Of a stretch of DNA of 64,000 nt, positions 26,401-39,555 are shown one piece after another (the stretch's first letter is position 1; each line of letters begins with the position of its first letter). The notes under the pieces are model-generated. The model searched no databases. It worked only from the letters and a program-made list of their open reading frames with translations, and had not been told where the DNA came from. Location: positions 5,548,001-5,612,000 of the forward strand of contig JAMPIT010000890.1 in NCBI GenBank assembly GCA_026261815.1, in the 5' to 3' direction. Position numbers and translations under genes: made by a program. This DNA is from Monarcha castaneiventris obscurior. Taxonomy: Eukaryota; Chordata; Aves; Passeriformes; Monarchidae.

Positions 26401-29400
26401 CCTTGGATCCTTGCTTCTATTTAGGCATGTGCAGACAGCTCATCAGAACCAGTCAGCCTTTTATCCAGGTAAAAGCCCTCTGCTAAACCAGGCAAAATAA
26501 ACACAAGTTGTGTGTTACGTCAGGGATTTCTTAGAAACATCTTAGTTGTCACCACATTGCAAACCTCAGCTTCACAGCTGCGTGTTGAGAAAGCCAGAGG
26601 AGCTGTGCATAAGTAAGGAACTCCATCCACTGAGGCTGAGCATCTTTATAAACCACAGGACCTCTGATGAACAGTTTATCCACTGACGTTGCAGTCCCTC
26701 CAGGATCGGGCTGCCCGGCCAGACCATTGCAAATAGGTGTATTAAGCCAGACTTCTTTGCACATGCTGAAAGTTATGAAGCCTGGTTTCCACTGCCTTTT
26801 TCCTGTGCAGGTATGCTCATGCTTAATAAAACTCATTAGACATTTTCCCAGGGGCTAAGGAGAGAGGAATTTTTCCCTACCTACAACCCAACTCTGTCAC
26901 ACACGTGTAGGAACTAAGTGTGTGTGAGAGATCTATTTGTTGTGTGTAGCTAAAAATTGCCAGAGAGGTTAAAAAGCGACCCTTGAGTGGAAGGCGAGGG
27001 TAGGCACAGTGAGATCCCATAACAATTCCTTTTAGGGAAGAATCAGACTGGGAGAGGATGTTTGCAGTCAATGATAGAAGTGCCTGGTGCCGAGGCACTG
27101 GTCCTGTGTGGTGAATCCACATTGGTTTTTCCCTCAGCGGGGCTGCTGCATTAATGATATTTCCCAGCAGGATGCTTCAAGGAGGTGGCACAGGAGGGTT
27201 GGAGAAATCACTTTTTGCTATGAGAAAGGCCAGAGAGCTGGCGAGGCTCTCAGCTGCTCTTGCAAAGGTACATTCACCTGTGCCAGGATGCATGGGCTCC
27301 AGCACATGTTGTAATTATGTTCAGAAAATGCTGTTTCCTTTTCATTGTCAGCAGACACAGGGATGGATTCTTTTACCTTTTCCTGCTGCCTTCATGTTGC
27401 TCCTACCAGTCTGACCTCCCCTGCTATAGCATTGGTGGCAGTAGCCTCCCAGGGGAGGGAGCCTCACTGAAGGAGAATGAATTGCATTGCGATGCATCAG
27501 AAAATGGATGGGTGTGAGATGTGCTGCGCCCATTTTGGGTTTGATTTTTTTTTTTAAATCATTTAATTTTTTAGTTTTATACTGCCATCCATGGTTTCTG
27601 AGTGCCTTCCATATGATAACAATTAGCAATTCTAATTAGTAATTTTATGGAGTCTGTTAGATAAATATCACTAAGGACTGTGCCGTAGGGCCTTCGTTTT
27701 CAGTATCACAATAATAGTGCAAGGCACAAAATGCCTCTTTTGTGAAAGCTGCTGGTGATGTCTTTTCTGATATTATGGACTGGATATTTGGGGGAACTGG
27801 AAAGAATATGTCAATAAGGGTTTCCTGGATGGTACTGTGGCAGCATTCCCAGTCTATCCACATACACACACCAATACAAACAGCCTGGATGTTTTTCAGT
27901 CTTTTAAGGAAAAGATGCTTAGAAAAATCTCAGCAGAAATACAAATACACAAAAATTCTAAAGGAAAAATAACATAGATTATAGCCATTCACAAACCTGC
28001 ACTCCTGAGCTCAGAACATTAATGAGGTGAAAGCTATAGAGATGATGCTGTTTGAGTTGCTGCTTTTGCTGCTTTTCCTTAGTCAGTGATGGAAACATAA
28101 TTGAAGATGATGAGAAATGTCTTACTGTCTGCAGCCATCTTTGGATCAGCAGCCTCCAAAGTGCCTACAGACTGGATGTCCCATCTTGGGTAAGTCTGAA
28201 GGTTTTTACTGCCACCATAGAGAGGTAGGAGGAAGATCCCATACATTGCTTTCTGCCTGGGACACCTGCAGACATCTGCAGTGGTGTAAAACAAGTAAGT
28301 ACATCCTCCCTCTTAGTGCCAGCCCAACAAAAATGTGGAACCACTCTGAGTTACCCTGATCAGAGATAGGTCAACTTATTTTTTAATGTGTGCTTACCCA
28401 TGGCTGTATGATGGAACATGAACCTGCTGAGAGCAGAGCTGGAAAATGTGGCTGCAACCCAAGACCTCATAGGCTGTGCTCTCCTCTAGCATTGTGTTCA
28501 AGAAGGCAAATGTGTATGGGGGGGTGAGGGGCTGAACGCTTTGAAACTCAGCTCAGTAACATCAAGTGCTATAAAATAGGCGGTATTTAAATATTGCCAG
28601 TAAACCAAGGCAAGCTGTCAGAAATTGATGTAACTTTTGATGTTCAAAACAGTAATGGTAGAGGTTATTGCAGTTTTATGCAATATGTAAGGAAGAGATA
28701 TTTTAAATTAAACAGGAAATTGGCATATAGTGATAACAAACAACAAGTGAAGGTGTTTGTGATGAGATACCTTCAGCCTGTGGGACTGCGCACATGCGAC
28801 ACATGAGCACAACCTCTTGTTGAAGCCTTCATGCCATGTTCCTAGCCCAGAGAACAAGAGACATGAAATCACCAAATTCGGAAAGAGGCAAGTTTCTTCC
28901 TCAAATTAGAAGGAAGAACAATCTGGACTCAAGATCTATTCTACCATTAAGTAAGGGAAGACTATAAGCACAAGAGGAGTATTGAGGGCTATAAGAGACC
29001 CTCACACCCTGTCCACAGTCTGATCTTCAACCTAAGACAGCTTGTAGAGACCTTGGTATGTCTTATGGTTTTTAGAAACCATTGAAGGATTTAAGTAGCA
29101 CAGGTCCCACCTGAAGAGAATGATAGCCTAAGGCTGAGATGTAAAAGTGCACTGAGAGCCAAAGCCACAGCCCCAGGGCCATCACCTCCACCAGCAAAAG
29201 CTCAGTGTTAAAATCAAAGCAGCTGTGCAATGCACTCCTCTCTATGGGCCAACTCTCAATGCCAGGCAGAGTCAGCTCCCTAAAGCACCAGCCTGCTGAA
29301 TCCCCTGAAGCCACAGCTCTGTTATTCCTTTCACGGAGGTTGGTGGGACATTCTCAGCCCCAGCTCATTTAAGTCTTTGGCTGAGTTATTAACACAGAGC

Positions 29401-30124
29401 AGGAGAGGAATGAAATAAAGTGTGCAAGGGACAGAAATGCACACTGAGTCTCCTGCAGCATCCTAAAGAGAAATCCCAGTGTTGACCAGTTCACTGTGGC
29501 CAGTTGGGCTGTAAAAATTTCCCATGCTTACAGGGCAAGACAAAAACTTCCCTCTTCTTTTCTGAGAGTTCTCTCCCCTCCACGAAGTTTGTTGCTGCTC
29601 TGTCACCCTGCAAAAGGACTTAGCTGCCCCATGGGGACATGCACCTGCAAGCCTTTCTTACTACATAATAATTAATCTGGGATAAAACTGACTCAAAGCT
29701 GGACATCTTCCTGAGCTTAATAAATTTCTTTAAAGCAGGAAAGCCCAAAAACATAACTAGTATAGTAATATATTGCAGGAAACACTCTTCAGTTTTAATT
29801 TAAAATATTTTACTGCTGGCATGAGCTTTAGAATGACTTTTAAGTGCATTTTATCTGATCTTTCTATGATATAAAATTCTAATTAGTCATAATCAATGTA
29901 AGTTGGGAGAAGAGTGCACCATCATACAAAATGAGGGTTGCATCCCTGACCTATGCCAGCCTCAGGGAGCAGATGACAGTGGATGGTAAATGCAGGTCTT
30001 GCAATATGAAATAGCAAGTTAACTGATTAGTAATTATTGTCGCTAATAAAATGCACCCTGAAATTGGTACTTGACTGTGTTAGTAAATTTTGAGTAGCTT
30101 TTCTCTGTAAATATTATAGCCTTA
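20481..30124. other. Unique noncoding DNA, no gene supported
   Basis: Nothing gene-like is visible across nearly 10 kb. Frames are short and unrecognised. A 16-base A run lies at 26045-26060. A TAAT-rich patch with ACAATTAGCAATTC and TAATTAGTAATT lies near 27618-27648. The segment at about 29790-29900 is AT-rich with CTAATTAGTCATAATCAATG. A stretch near 24540-24690 has a vague resemblance to ancient sauropsid repeats but is too diverged to call. Confidence 0.6.
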
Positions 30125-30160
30125 CCATGTTCCAGCCATAAACAAGGAGGCTGAACATGG
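30125..30160. other. Short strong hairpin
   Basis: CCATGTTC-c-AGCC at 30125-30137 pairs with GGCTGAACATGG at 30149-30160. This gives 12 base pairs with one bulged base and an 11-base loop. It is the best local inverted repeat I saw. The stem is shorter than a typical microRNA precursor and pairing does not extend into the flanks. It may be a structured element or chance. Confidence 0.55.
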
Positions 30161-33100
30161 CAGTGGTCCCATCCTAGGAGGAGGAGGGTTCTGTTCCCCA
30201 CAATGTGTTCCCCTATTAAAGCCCACCTCCAGTGCTTCATTCCTCACATAAATGCTTGCTGCAATGCCAAGCTGGTACTAAACTGATGGGACTGCCCCAC
30301 ATTAATGGTGTGTGAGCCCAAACTGCCAGGGAAAATATTTTATTTAACTTCAGGAGCCCTTGGACCTGGCCAATACGGTAGGAGCCACCTAACCTATTAT
30401 GAGCCATCTAATAATACTCTATCCCATGGGCATTTAGGCACCCCACATGGTTGATGCATAGCTCAAGGCACCTCTGAGAGCAGTTGGTGTACAGCCAAAG
30501 GTGTGGTGTGTATCCACAGGGGCACAATTTGGGCTTGGAAATAGATGGCTTTGCTTGGGTGGTAACACCACCTAACTGTATTACCCACAGTGTAACTGTG
30601 ACTGGCCCATCCAAGTCTCTCTTCCCTTGTTTGCTGACATGTTCTTTCCTTATCTATAGCAGGATTCAGTGGTCATCTACCCATAGCAGTTTTCATACAA
30701 TGGACAGACTCATTTTAGGCCAAGTACTGAGGGAAAATGTTCAAAGCAGCATGAGAAGGTATTTATATTTTTTTCCTACAGATTTGTGCCTCATCAAGAC
30801 CCCCTGATCCTCCCTCAGAAAACCATGATCTTAGTAAGATATACTTTAGTTAACCCACAAGCCTCTAGAGTGTGTGAATACATATTTAAAACAGATTTTT
30901 GGAGGAAAATGAGCCATTATTCCATTTGCAATTCTTGTTGCCTCTGCAAAGGAAACACATGGGACCTATGTTATGCACTGCACAAAAAAGGGATGGAGGG
31001 CAAAGACTGAAATTGGGTGTGAAGGCACCTATCCAACACCATGGAGCAAAACACAGCAGAGGCACAGGGAAAATTCCACAGTGGGGATGGAAGGGAGGAA
31101 AAGAAACTTGAGGAAAAATCTGTGAAAAAATATATCCTCTCCCATTTTATTTTTTTTTTTTTTTTAACCCCAAATCTACCTGGCATAGCGTTAAGCACTT
31201 TTCCAAATGAGTGTTATAAATAGTGCTCTGCAATGCAGCCTTCACATATGACTGTGTCAGCCTGCAGACAGCAAAGTGTGTCTCCATTTATAACCTCACT
31301 TTCTTACCTTGGTTCATCACCTTAATTTGCCACTGTTACCTGGGAGCTGACAGCTTCCAATTACAGTCACATTTGCAATTCCGACAGGAAGCATCAGGGC
31401 CTGGGTTTTAAAGGTTTGGTCTATTCTCTCCTGAACAAGTGTTCTCCCTGAGGTCCACTCAACAGCTTGTTTCTGGGATTGTGATCTTTTTCACAGAGGT
31501 GTTTTGAGCTGTAGTGAAGTGTAACCTGTGTGGACCCAATGTAGTGCTCACTAGAAGTGTTACACACAATTACTGCAGATTCCAGGTGCTACTTTGAATG
31601 TTTTCTGCATTTATACAAATGCAATAAAATGACCTTTAAATTTGGATCAAAGTTTTCTTTGGAGATTTTTACAGGTATAAGCTGCTGAATTGCTCATTTA
31701 AAGTGGCTCAGTGAGTAACTGACTGATATGAAGACAGATTTGGAAAGAAGTCATGGAGAAATCAAGGCTGGTGGTGAGTGAGATAAATTGGAGGAGAGTG
31801 TATGGGAACTGCTGCTGCTCAGGAGGCAAACACAAAGCTTGACCTGCCCTTCCTTCCCTTGTCATTTCCTTTGATGTCCAGACACCGCAGGACTTGAGAC
31901 CAGGATGCCAGATTTTCCAGTTCCCTGTTCCCAAATTCAGTCTTTCTGTCCCTTCAACCAGCTTCTGAATAGGAACAAGTAAGGGAAGAGGAATGTCATT
32001 GACAGAGAGCGATTGCCCAAAGGGGCTGAATGTTGCAGGCTCTAGGGAAGCTGGTGAAACATCTTGGAAGTGTTCTGGAGAACAAAGATCCCTCTGGGGA
32101 GAACATTTGTGGGACATGGAAGGTGGTTTGAATGGCTGAAGATGGATCTCAGACCTGATCCTCAGCTTTGCTGTTGTCCAACCACTGTGTCACCCTTTGT
32201 GGCCCCAGGACACCAACCAAATAGGGTAGCTCCAATGTAGGAGCTGCTGCATCTGAATGATTGTTTTTTTCTTTTTCAAAGAGCTAAGTAGAAGTTGAAG
32301 CTAAAGGAGAGACCAAGGGATGCCAAGATGCTGGCAAGGAACACATCAAAGAAGCTGTCTGAAATTTGTAGCCAGCTCAGCAGAAATCCTGCTGGAGAGG
32401 AGAGAAACAGACTCAATTTTCCTTTCAAATATATGACAGTGGATAGAAATGAAGTCTCTTCCATGTTACTTCTCCTCTCAGCTTCTCGTGATGCCCGCTG
32501 ACAACAGATGCCACAGTTAGAAGGACACAGCCCAGGAAAGGAAGCTGGTGCATCTGCCACCTCCTGGTTTGTGTCTTTTGTTCAAGCTGCAGCCATCCCT
32601 CCTCTTTGTATTTAGTGGCCTCTAACAGAGCACTGCCTCTCTACTCTGTGCAGGAAGGAGACAAAAGCAGCTCTGAAATAAATGCCTTCTCCTCAGAGCA
32701 GGACTACTTGCTGGTCTCATCCTGAAGTGAGTGGAGAATCCTTGAACTGGGAGAAGTTGCACTGGCCATGTCAGGGACAGCTTGGAGTTGCTGCTGATTT
32801 TTGCTTTTATACCTTCATTTCCCCTCTTAGCAGCAAGTTTGAAAAGTGACATCACCTTACATCCTTGTGTCAGAGGCCTTGACCCATTATTTAGTACTTC
32901 TTTACCAGATTAAATAGAATCTCTTTGGGTACTTAAACAGGGACAAGGCACAGGAAACTGTATGGCTTTCTATCCTGCTGGGATCTGAATGTAGATAGGA
33001 TTTGCTTTTTAATCACAGGATCATCTTTAAAACAGAGTATAAAGGGCAATTCTCTCCTCTTTCCAAAGGAATTAATTTTGTGGTGTAAGAAATTGAGAAG

Positions 33101-33891
33101 GAAGCAGGAAGGGACTGGTGGGACTGTGTGGGCCAGAAGTCATATGCTCCAAGCAGCTCCCTAGGGTAGTTAATACAGTTTGATTAAAATTAGTTTGGTT
33201 TTTTGTTTCACTAGTTATCATAGAGGATTGCTCCCAGCTCTGAGAACCCATCCTTCAGGGTGCAGCAGGAACTCCAGCAGCATTTCTCCAGCCCTACGAG
33301 CACGGTGATCAGTTATTCCCAAGCGAGGCGGGCCAAGGCAGCAGTCAGAGCATAACTGCAGGAGGGATTTCAGCATGCCACATTTCCATTGCCCTAGTGC
33401 AATCCCTGAAATGTCATGGGCACACTCTAGAAAGGACCCAAGACAGTGTTTTTCAATGTGCAGGAATGATTAGTCTGGTCTGGTTTGTCTCCAATGTGAA
33501 ATGCAAGGAGAGAAGTGGAGGTGCCTTCCTTGGGACTTTGTATCCCTAAGAGAGAAGAAGAGGCTCTGCAGAGGGTGGGATCAACCCACCTCTGTGTGCT
33601 GTTTCTGAGAGGAGTATTTTCCTCCATGGCGACGCTGGGGCTGTTGCAGGCTGCACCACACACACATTGCTGTTTTCCATCTAAATATCAGGCAGCATGG
33701 GTGAATAACAAGCAGAGACACCTGTGCCTGCACTTCAGTTGCTCATTTTCCTAATTATATGACATTTTTTCGTGGGTCAAAACATGCTAAAACAACCACT
33801 TAGTGGAAAGCTGGTTAGAGGTGTGTGACTGACTCACTAATAAAATTGCTGTGCGCTTAGTACCTGTCAGAAGAGCCCAAAGCAGCTGCTG
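30161..33891. other. Unique noncoding DNA, no gene supported
   Basis: No supported gene. A T run of 16 bases sits at 31150-31165. The 139-codon minus-strand frame at 31698-32117 has no recognisable domain and no supporting context. Confidence 0.6.
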
Positions 33892-33950
33892 GATTTTGAG
33901 CCTTATTCCCTTTTCCCTTACACCAATGTAAATCAGGAATAACCCCTACC
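33892..33950 (+). repeat. Ancient sauropsid interspersed-repeat fragment
   Basis: CTTACACCAATGTAAATCAG followed by GAATAACCCCTA closely follows a repeat core abundant in turtle genomes (TTACACCAGTGTAAATCAGGAGTAACTCC in split form). Upstream TTGAGCCTTATTCCC also fits the same repeat loosely. The fragment is under 60 bases. The family name is not certain to me. Confidence 0.5.
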
Positions 33951-36003
33951 AGCCATAGCCCATGTACAGGCACGCACATAAAGGCTAAGAGAAGGAGGAA
34001 AGTCATTCAAGATGGATGGAGAGATTAATTGCATGTAAAATGCCCTAGACAATTTGGGTCACCCTATTGCAGTTGCACAGTGCCACAGGCTGCAAAAAAC
34101 ATGGAACGAGTGTACATCCTGGGACTTCCTAGGGCATTGCTGCCCAGTACTTGAATCTGACTACATGTATGAGCTGGAAAAGGGCTACCAGTTTGGTGAT
34201 GGGATGAGGAACACAACACAAGGGAAAAGCAAAGCAGTTTTAAAGCAAAATACCTTAATTTTTTTTTTCTGCATTACTTAGAGGGATGAGGTATTGTGCC
34301 TTTCTCTCTGAAGTTGTTGGAAGCTGCAAAATGGAACCAAATGTTCAGGACTGGGAGCCATTCAAACACCACTAGTGTGTGTGAAAGAGCAGTTTCTTGA
34401 GGCACCTTTGGTCTTGCCCACACACAATGAATTGCTGTTCTTCCCAAGAGAGGCAGAGGGGGAGAGAGTGCAAACAGGGAGGGAGGAGCACAGATCTTCA
34501 GAAGGGATTTATTATCCAGTTTGGAGGTGGGGACACACATAATTCTGGGAAGGTTTCAATATGTGCTTTTGTCATTTCTACACGTGTTTCCAACCATGTT
34601 GATGAGCATGCAGTTGTGCCAAGGTGTTTGCGTTGTCTTAAAGCCCTTTATGAATCATGTCTGTTCTATGAGGTTTTTGTTTTGAAGAGCCATGAGATCT
34701 AACGAGAACTTTTCCTGTCTCTGGCATAGTGCAATTATTTATTGGAAGAGAAGCAGTCAGGTATGAAATGAATGAATTTCATAAGCAACTTCTTTTTAAT
34801 GTGTTCTTTCAGTTCTTTTTCCCTTGAGACTTCCCACCATCCTGTGCCTGCTTTCCCCACTTGATCTGTTGTGAGAGGATTGATTTCCAAAGAAAAAAAT
34901 ACCATATTGAAAGACTTTTCTGAAATCATAACTGACTGGCAGGGAGACAATTTAATAGGGGGAGACGAAACTGGGACACTGGAGATAAGAAGTTAATAGG
35001 GGATTTAGTCATAGACACAAAACAGCACTAGACAGGTGGATGTAAAACAGCTCTTTGATTTCCTGCAGAGCTTGCTGTAGTGAACAACACGTTCTCTGAA
35101 CGTCAGCAAGGATCCATCTCAAATGTAAGTGGCCACTGTGTTGTGGGTTATGTGATCTGGATGGCTGGATCTGGAGAGAAATGTTGCTTGTATATTCATG
35201 CCACTCAATTGTAAAGAACCGCACTATGATGAAGCCCACAAGATCAGTGTCAGAGGAAGATAAAAGATATAAAACCTGTAACTATTTCACAGCAGAATTC
35301 CAGGATTGTTACCCTGTAGCCTTCTTTTTAAACTACTGCTGGGAATAAACTTTAAGATGAGGTCTTTGAGGGTACTATTCGTTTTACGGCAAGGGTCTGC
35401 AAGCACAACATGATTGTTCATGCTTTAAGCAAAGTGTTGCATGTTTTAAACAGCATCAAGGTAGCAAAATATCTGCAGAATTAAAAAGTGAAATGGAGCA
35501 CCTCTAAATCCCTTGTGTTTGCACAGAGAAAAAGTCTAGCATTTCCCTGGTCTGCAGATATTTATTGTGATTCCTTCTCCTGGATGGCTTGGAAATGGCA
35601 GGAACTGTTCCAGGGTGTCCCACAACCTCTGTGGTCCCAGACAATTCCTCCAGGAGTTCAACATCATTAAAACACAGCAGCGCACCCTTTGTAGGCTCAT
35701 TGCTGCAAGCAGCAGGGAGAACTGGGGGTGTTGGCTGGGGGATGAAGGACCTGTAATATGGCCCTTAGGGACACAAGGCATGAACCAAATCCAGGACTGC
35801 AGGATAAAAAAATAATAAAATAGAGCAAGTGGGGAGGTAGGCCTTCAAATCTGTAAATTAGTAGGAATTACTGCCTGACAGTAGATGACTCTTTAACATC
35901 CAAATGCACCCTGTTATTTAGGTGTCTAATTCCCATTAATTTAAAAATACTTGATGGCCTACTTTTTTATCTCTTTTTGGGGGGTTGGTCTTTTTTTGCA
36001 TGA

Positions 36004-36105
36004 ATTTCTCACCTGTGCAAGGAAGGAATAATAGCTTTCCTTTACCAGATGATGTGAGGATAAATATCAAAGGCTGTCAGGCTTGGTTAGGGCACTGGAA
36101 AGGAC
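36004..36105 (+). repeat. MIR-like ancient SINE fragment
   Basis: The succession TTTCTCACCTGT, GGAATAATAG, GTGAGGATAAAT and GGCACTGG parallels the 3' half of MIR (CCTCATCTGTAAAATGGG, ATAATAATAG, GTGAGGATTAAATG, AGTGCCTGGCA) in the same order and with similar spacing. Divergence is high and the identification is from memory. MIR relics exist in birds at low copy number, so the call is plausible but unproven. Confidence 0.4.
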
Positions 36106-36285
36106 AGAGCAAGATCACTGCACATCAACAAGTATGTGAGCTATCAAGCTGGCTTTAGGGCAGAACTGTAAGGATCTAATCTGTGTGCAAGACGAGGAAA
36201 ATAATTTGGATCAAGTTACTGTTCATCTGCTGTTCACGGCTCAACCCAAATATTATGCACTCCAATGTGAGATAGATGCTGTTAG

Positions 36286-36316
36286 TTTTATTTTATTTTA
36301 TTTTTTTTTTTTTTTT
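36286..36316. repeat. TTTTA repeat running into a T16 tract
   Basis: About three TTTTA units are followed by 16 thymines and then ACTTTAG. It reads as a low-complexity microsatellite. In reverse it could be the A-rich tail of a retroposed sequence, but nothing recognisable adjoins it. Confidence 0.7.
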
Positions 36317-37639
36317 ACTTTAGAGGTTAACATTTCTCCTATGACTTCTCTTCACGGATGTGACCCTACTGGCTCAGTGCCATAACATGCCAGTTTACAG
36401 GTACCATCAAAATGTAAAACTCATTAAAACATACATTGCAGCTGGTTTTCACCTCTGACAGCCAAACCAAGCACAAATTCAGTGCAGACTTGTCCCATGT
36501 GTGTCACTGAAGTCCTTCAACAGGTGTCATCACCAATCTAATTTAAAAAACCTTCCAGTCTTCCTTTGCCTCCCTCGGGGCGTACAGAGAAGAGGCACCA
36601 GCAGAAACCTTCAGCTGTTACAAGCACAGCTTTGGCAGCTCCAGTTGTTTTCAATACCCATTGATTAGAGCTTCCCTTCATCTGAGGGCCAGGTATGCAC
36701 CCATTTCTTCCCACTGCAGCCAGGCCTGGGCTCTGCAACAGCCTTCAGAGAACCTGTGCTCAGCACAGCTAACGTGGGACAGACTATGATGGAATTTTCC
36801 TACATTGCAATATAATTTTCCAGGTATGTTCTTTTTCTTCTTCCCAGGAATTACAGGTTGGTGGGGTTTTTTTGAGTACTTTCACAGCTGGTGGGTGTTT
36901 CTGTTGTTTTTTTTCAAAGAACAAGACATCGGCTTCTGGTAAAGGTGTTTTATTGGTATCACTGGACCTTTGAATCAGGCATGACAAATTCTCTGTGATG
37001 CAAAACTGAGTTGCACTGGGATAGGGAATAAGATTATATTTACTACTCTAGGTTTTGCATCTCTCTCTCCACTAGTTTTACTTCATTGACCTCTGCACAG
37101 CTGCTCTTGATGCTTTCCCCTGTAGGAAGAGAATTACTCTCTCCCTTGAGCTTTGCAATGCCTAAGAGATTCAGAAGCTAAACTGGAAATTTTCAATATC
37201 AATTACACCTTTACTGCTGAAATACAGCTGCCTGTGAATAGTCATGGGTTTTTTACTGCTAATAGGAAGAGACTCTCTCACAGTTGTTAATTAACACTGC
37301 TCCAGATTTATCATTATTTCAACAGGATAGCCTCAGGATGGGTTTAACCCCTTCGTCTTCTGGCAGTAGTTTAAATTACTTAGTCTTATTCAAGAGTATA
37401 GGATAAATTGTTGACTGGGGTGTTTCAAAGGATGGGACTGTTGGTGGAGGCTGCTGCCCTGATGCCAATGAAATCCAGTAGGATTTTGGTATGGCTTGTC
37501 CTGAGATTTTGGTGTGTCTCATCCCTGAGGTCAGACTCTGAATTTTGCAGTAATGGACAGCAATTATCAGGCTCATAGTAAGTTGCAGAGGTCTATCATC
37601 AGAGTCCTGATTGCCCAGAGCAAGAATGAATTGCATTTC

Positions 37640-38330
37640 TTGACCCATTAGTGATCTCTAATTTTATGCGAAGTATTGCTGCTTAATTCACTTATTGAGG
37701 TTAATATTGAAAAGCTTTGCTTACTTTGAATACTCTTCCTCATATCATTTGTAACTAACAATGGCACAGTAGGGAGAAATGAAAGATCAATGAAGCCTCT
37801 CATCTTTTAGTATCCACCTTGTGAGGTGAATTTCTATTCTCTTAGAAGGCCACAGTGTTGGGTTCATTCTGAAGATGGATGTTTTTGAGTCTGCTTGGCA
37901 ACTTTCCACCACTTTTATGTCAGACTTGATCACTAATTCCTGCCTCTGTCAAAGGTTAATAGAGGACTGCTATGTGTGTAATCGTGCCTCGCTGAGGAAA
38001 GGGGTCAAATAGGTTTATAGGGATGAATCTCTATTGATTGCCAGGAGTATTTAAAATAATTGGACTCAAGAAATCAGATTAGCCAATTATGATTATGAGA
38101 TGGGTCTATATGGGGTAATGTACATGCTTGACATAGATTGCATCTGATCCAGCTACATTTGTCTTAACATGCTGAATTTTCACTCATTTCTTTATTGAAG
38201 CTGAGACTAATTGGAATAAGTTTTAGGTATCAGGATATAAAACTGATTAGAAATTCATAAAATAATATGCATCTCTAGAGACCTTCACTTATGAGTGAGG
38301 GAATAAAATGGGTGTTACAAGCATTAATGT
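37640..38330. promoter_or_regulatory. Candidate conserved noncoding element, AT-rich
   Basis: Some 700 bases lack homopolymers, long frames and recognisable repeats. They are dense in homeodomain-like words such as CTATTGATTGCC (near 38031), GATTAGCCAATTATGATTATG (near 38078, split here as GATTAGCC and AATTATGATTATG) and ACTAATTGG (near 38207). I judge it constrained-looking by composition only. Alignment to chicken and other birds would decide. Confidence 0.3.
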
Positions 38331-39275
38331 AGTCAGTCAATGACAAAAAGAATGCAGATGTCTCAGAGATACCCACAGAACGAGTCATTCTCCTGTCCTT
38401 GTAGCTATTTGCCACAGGGTGAAAAAAACCCAAAGAAACATGAACAAAAACAAACCATGGGAATTATGAACCTAAGTCTGAGGAACACAGTGCAAAAACA
38501 GCTTTACCACTTGGAGGGCAGAGACCTGCAGTCATATCCACCAGAGGCATCCTTTAGAAACCTACCTCCCCCATAAGGATTCTCACATGTTTCTGCAGTC
38601 TTTTAGGAATGCTACAAGTGCAGTCAGAAGGCAGGAAGACCCAAAGTTTTGGGGTCTTGCTAGCCAGGAGCCTGCTTTTACACTGTAGGAGGGAAACTCA
38701 AATATATGACTCCAAACTGTTGATGTCAAAGACTGATAATGCAGACAACCCCAAAATGTGTTATTTTTGAAAGCTTGCCCTGTTTTCCTGATTCCAGGAG
38801 GACCAACTCACTGTTTTAAATGTGAGCTATTCATGATTTCAAATTTCAATATAAAACTGTGCTGTTGCTGCTGAGAGACGTTCAGGGTTACAGTGCTGAG
38901 GAAACAAGCAAAACCTTCTTGCTCTGCCTTAACAAACAACATAGAAAATCATCTTGCTAAGGCTTTCAGGCAAGCATTCAAGTTATTATCAAATCTGTTT
39001 CTTTTTTAACTGTCCTTAATGATTTCAAGTTCCCCCTATTTTGCAGCTTACACTGGGAAGCATTTACATTTCTACGCTTTTGATAAGCTGCAGCCACTGC
39101 CATGTAGTACAAAGTGAACACACACCCATGCCTTAACCCAAGACATCACAAACTGCAAAATCTCCTCAGTTAGTTAAACTAAGGAAAAAATAAGGCAAAC
39201 TTTGAGAAATTTGGAAAAATGTTTTAATCTGAATCAAAAGTCAAGTGACTTTTGTCCTGTATGTCTTAAGTAGTG

Positions 39276-39330
39276 GAAGAATGGTCCTACAGGGTGAGAC
39301 CATAGGTCCACCTGACCCACTATCCCAATT
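39276..39330 (+). repeat. Ancient amniote interspersed-repeat fragment
   Basis: AGAATGGTCCTACAGGGT, then GAGACCATAGGTCCACC and TGACCCACTATCC, line up gaplessly with a dispersed repeat very common in turtles and crocodilians (GGAATGGCCATACTGGGT, CAGACCAAAGGTCCATC, TAGCCCAGTATCC). By eye about three quarters of positions agree with the consensus I remember. The sequence downstream to about 39480 may also belong but is not recognisable. In my memory this repeat sits with CR1-type LINEs, but that placement is uncertain. Confidence 0.6.
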
Positions 39331-39540
39331 CAAAAGGAAATGGGAGAAGAAGATGAAGAACCAGACTTGAATATAGGGGTGTCTTCCCCGTCAGTACTCT
39401 AAGAATTAAGACCAAAAGCCAGAAGTTCTCCAGGTTAAACAGCCATAATTTAGTGGTAGTCGGTGCTACATAACAAAAGCTGGGCTGTTGTCATGGGTAT
39501 TTCAAGGATCTAGTTTCATGACTGAATGGAGTTTACCTTT

Positions 39541-39555
39541 AAAAAAAAAAAAAAA
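39541..39555 (+). repeat. A15 homopolymer
   Basis: Fifteen adenines follow GTTTACCTTT. No retroposed body could be recognised upstream, so it is recorded only as a simple repeat. Confidence 0.8.
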
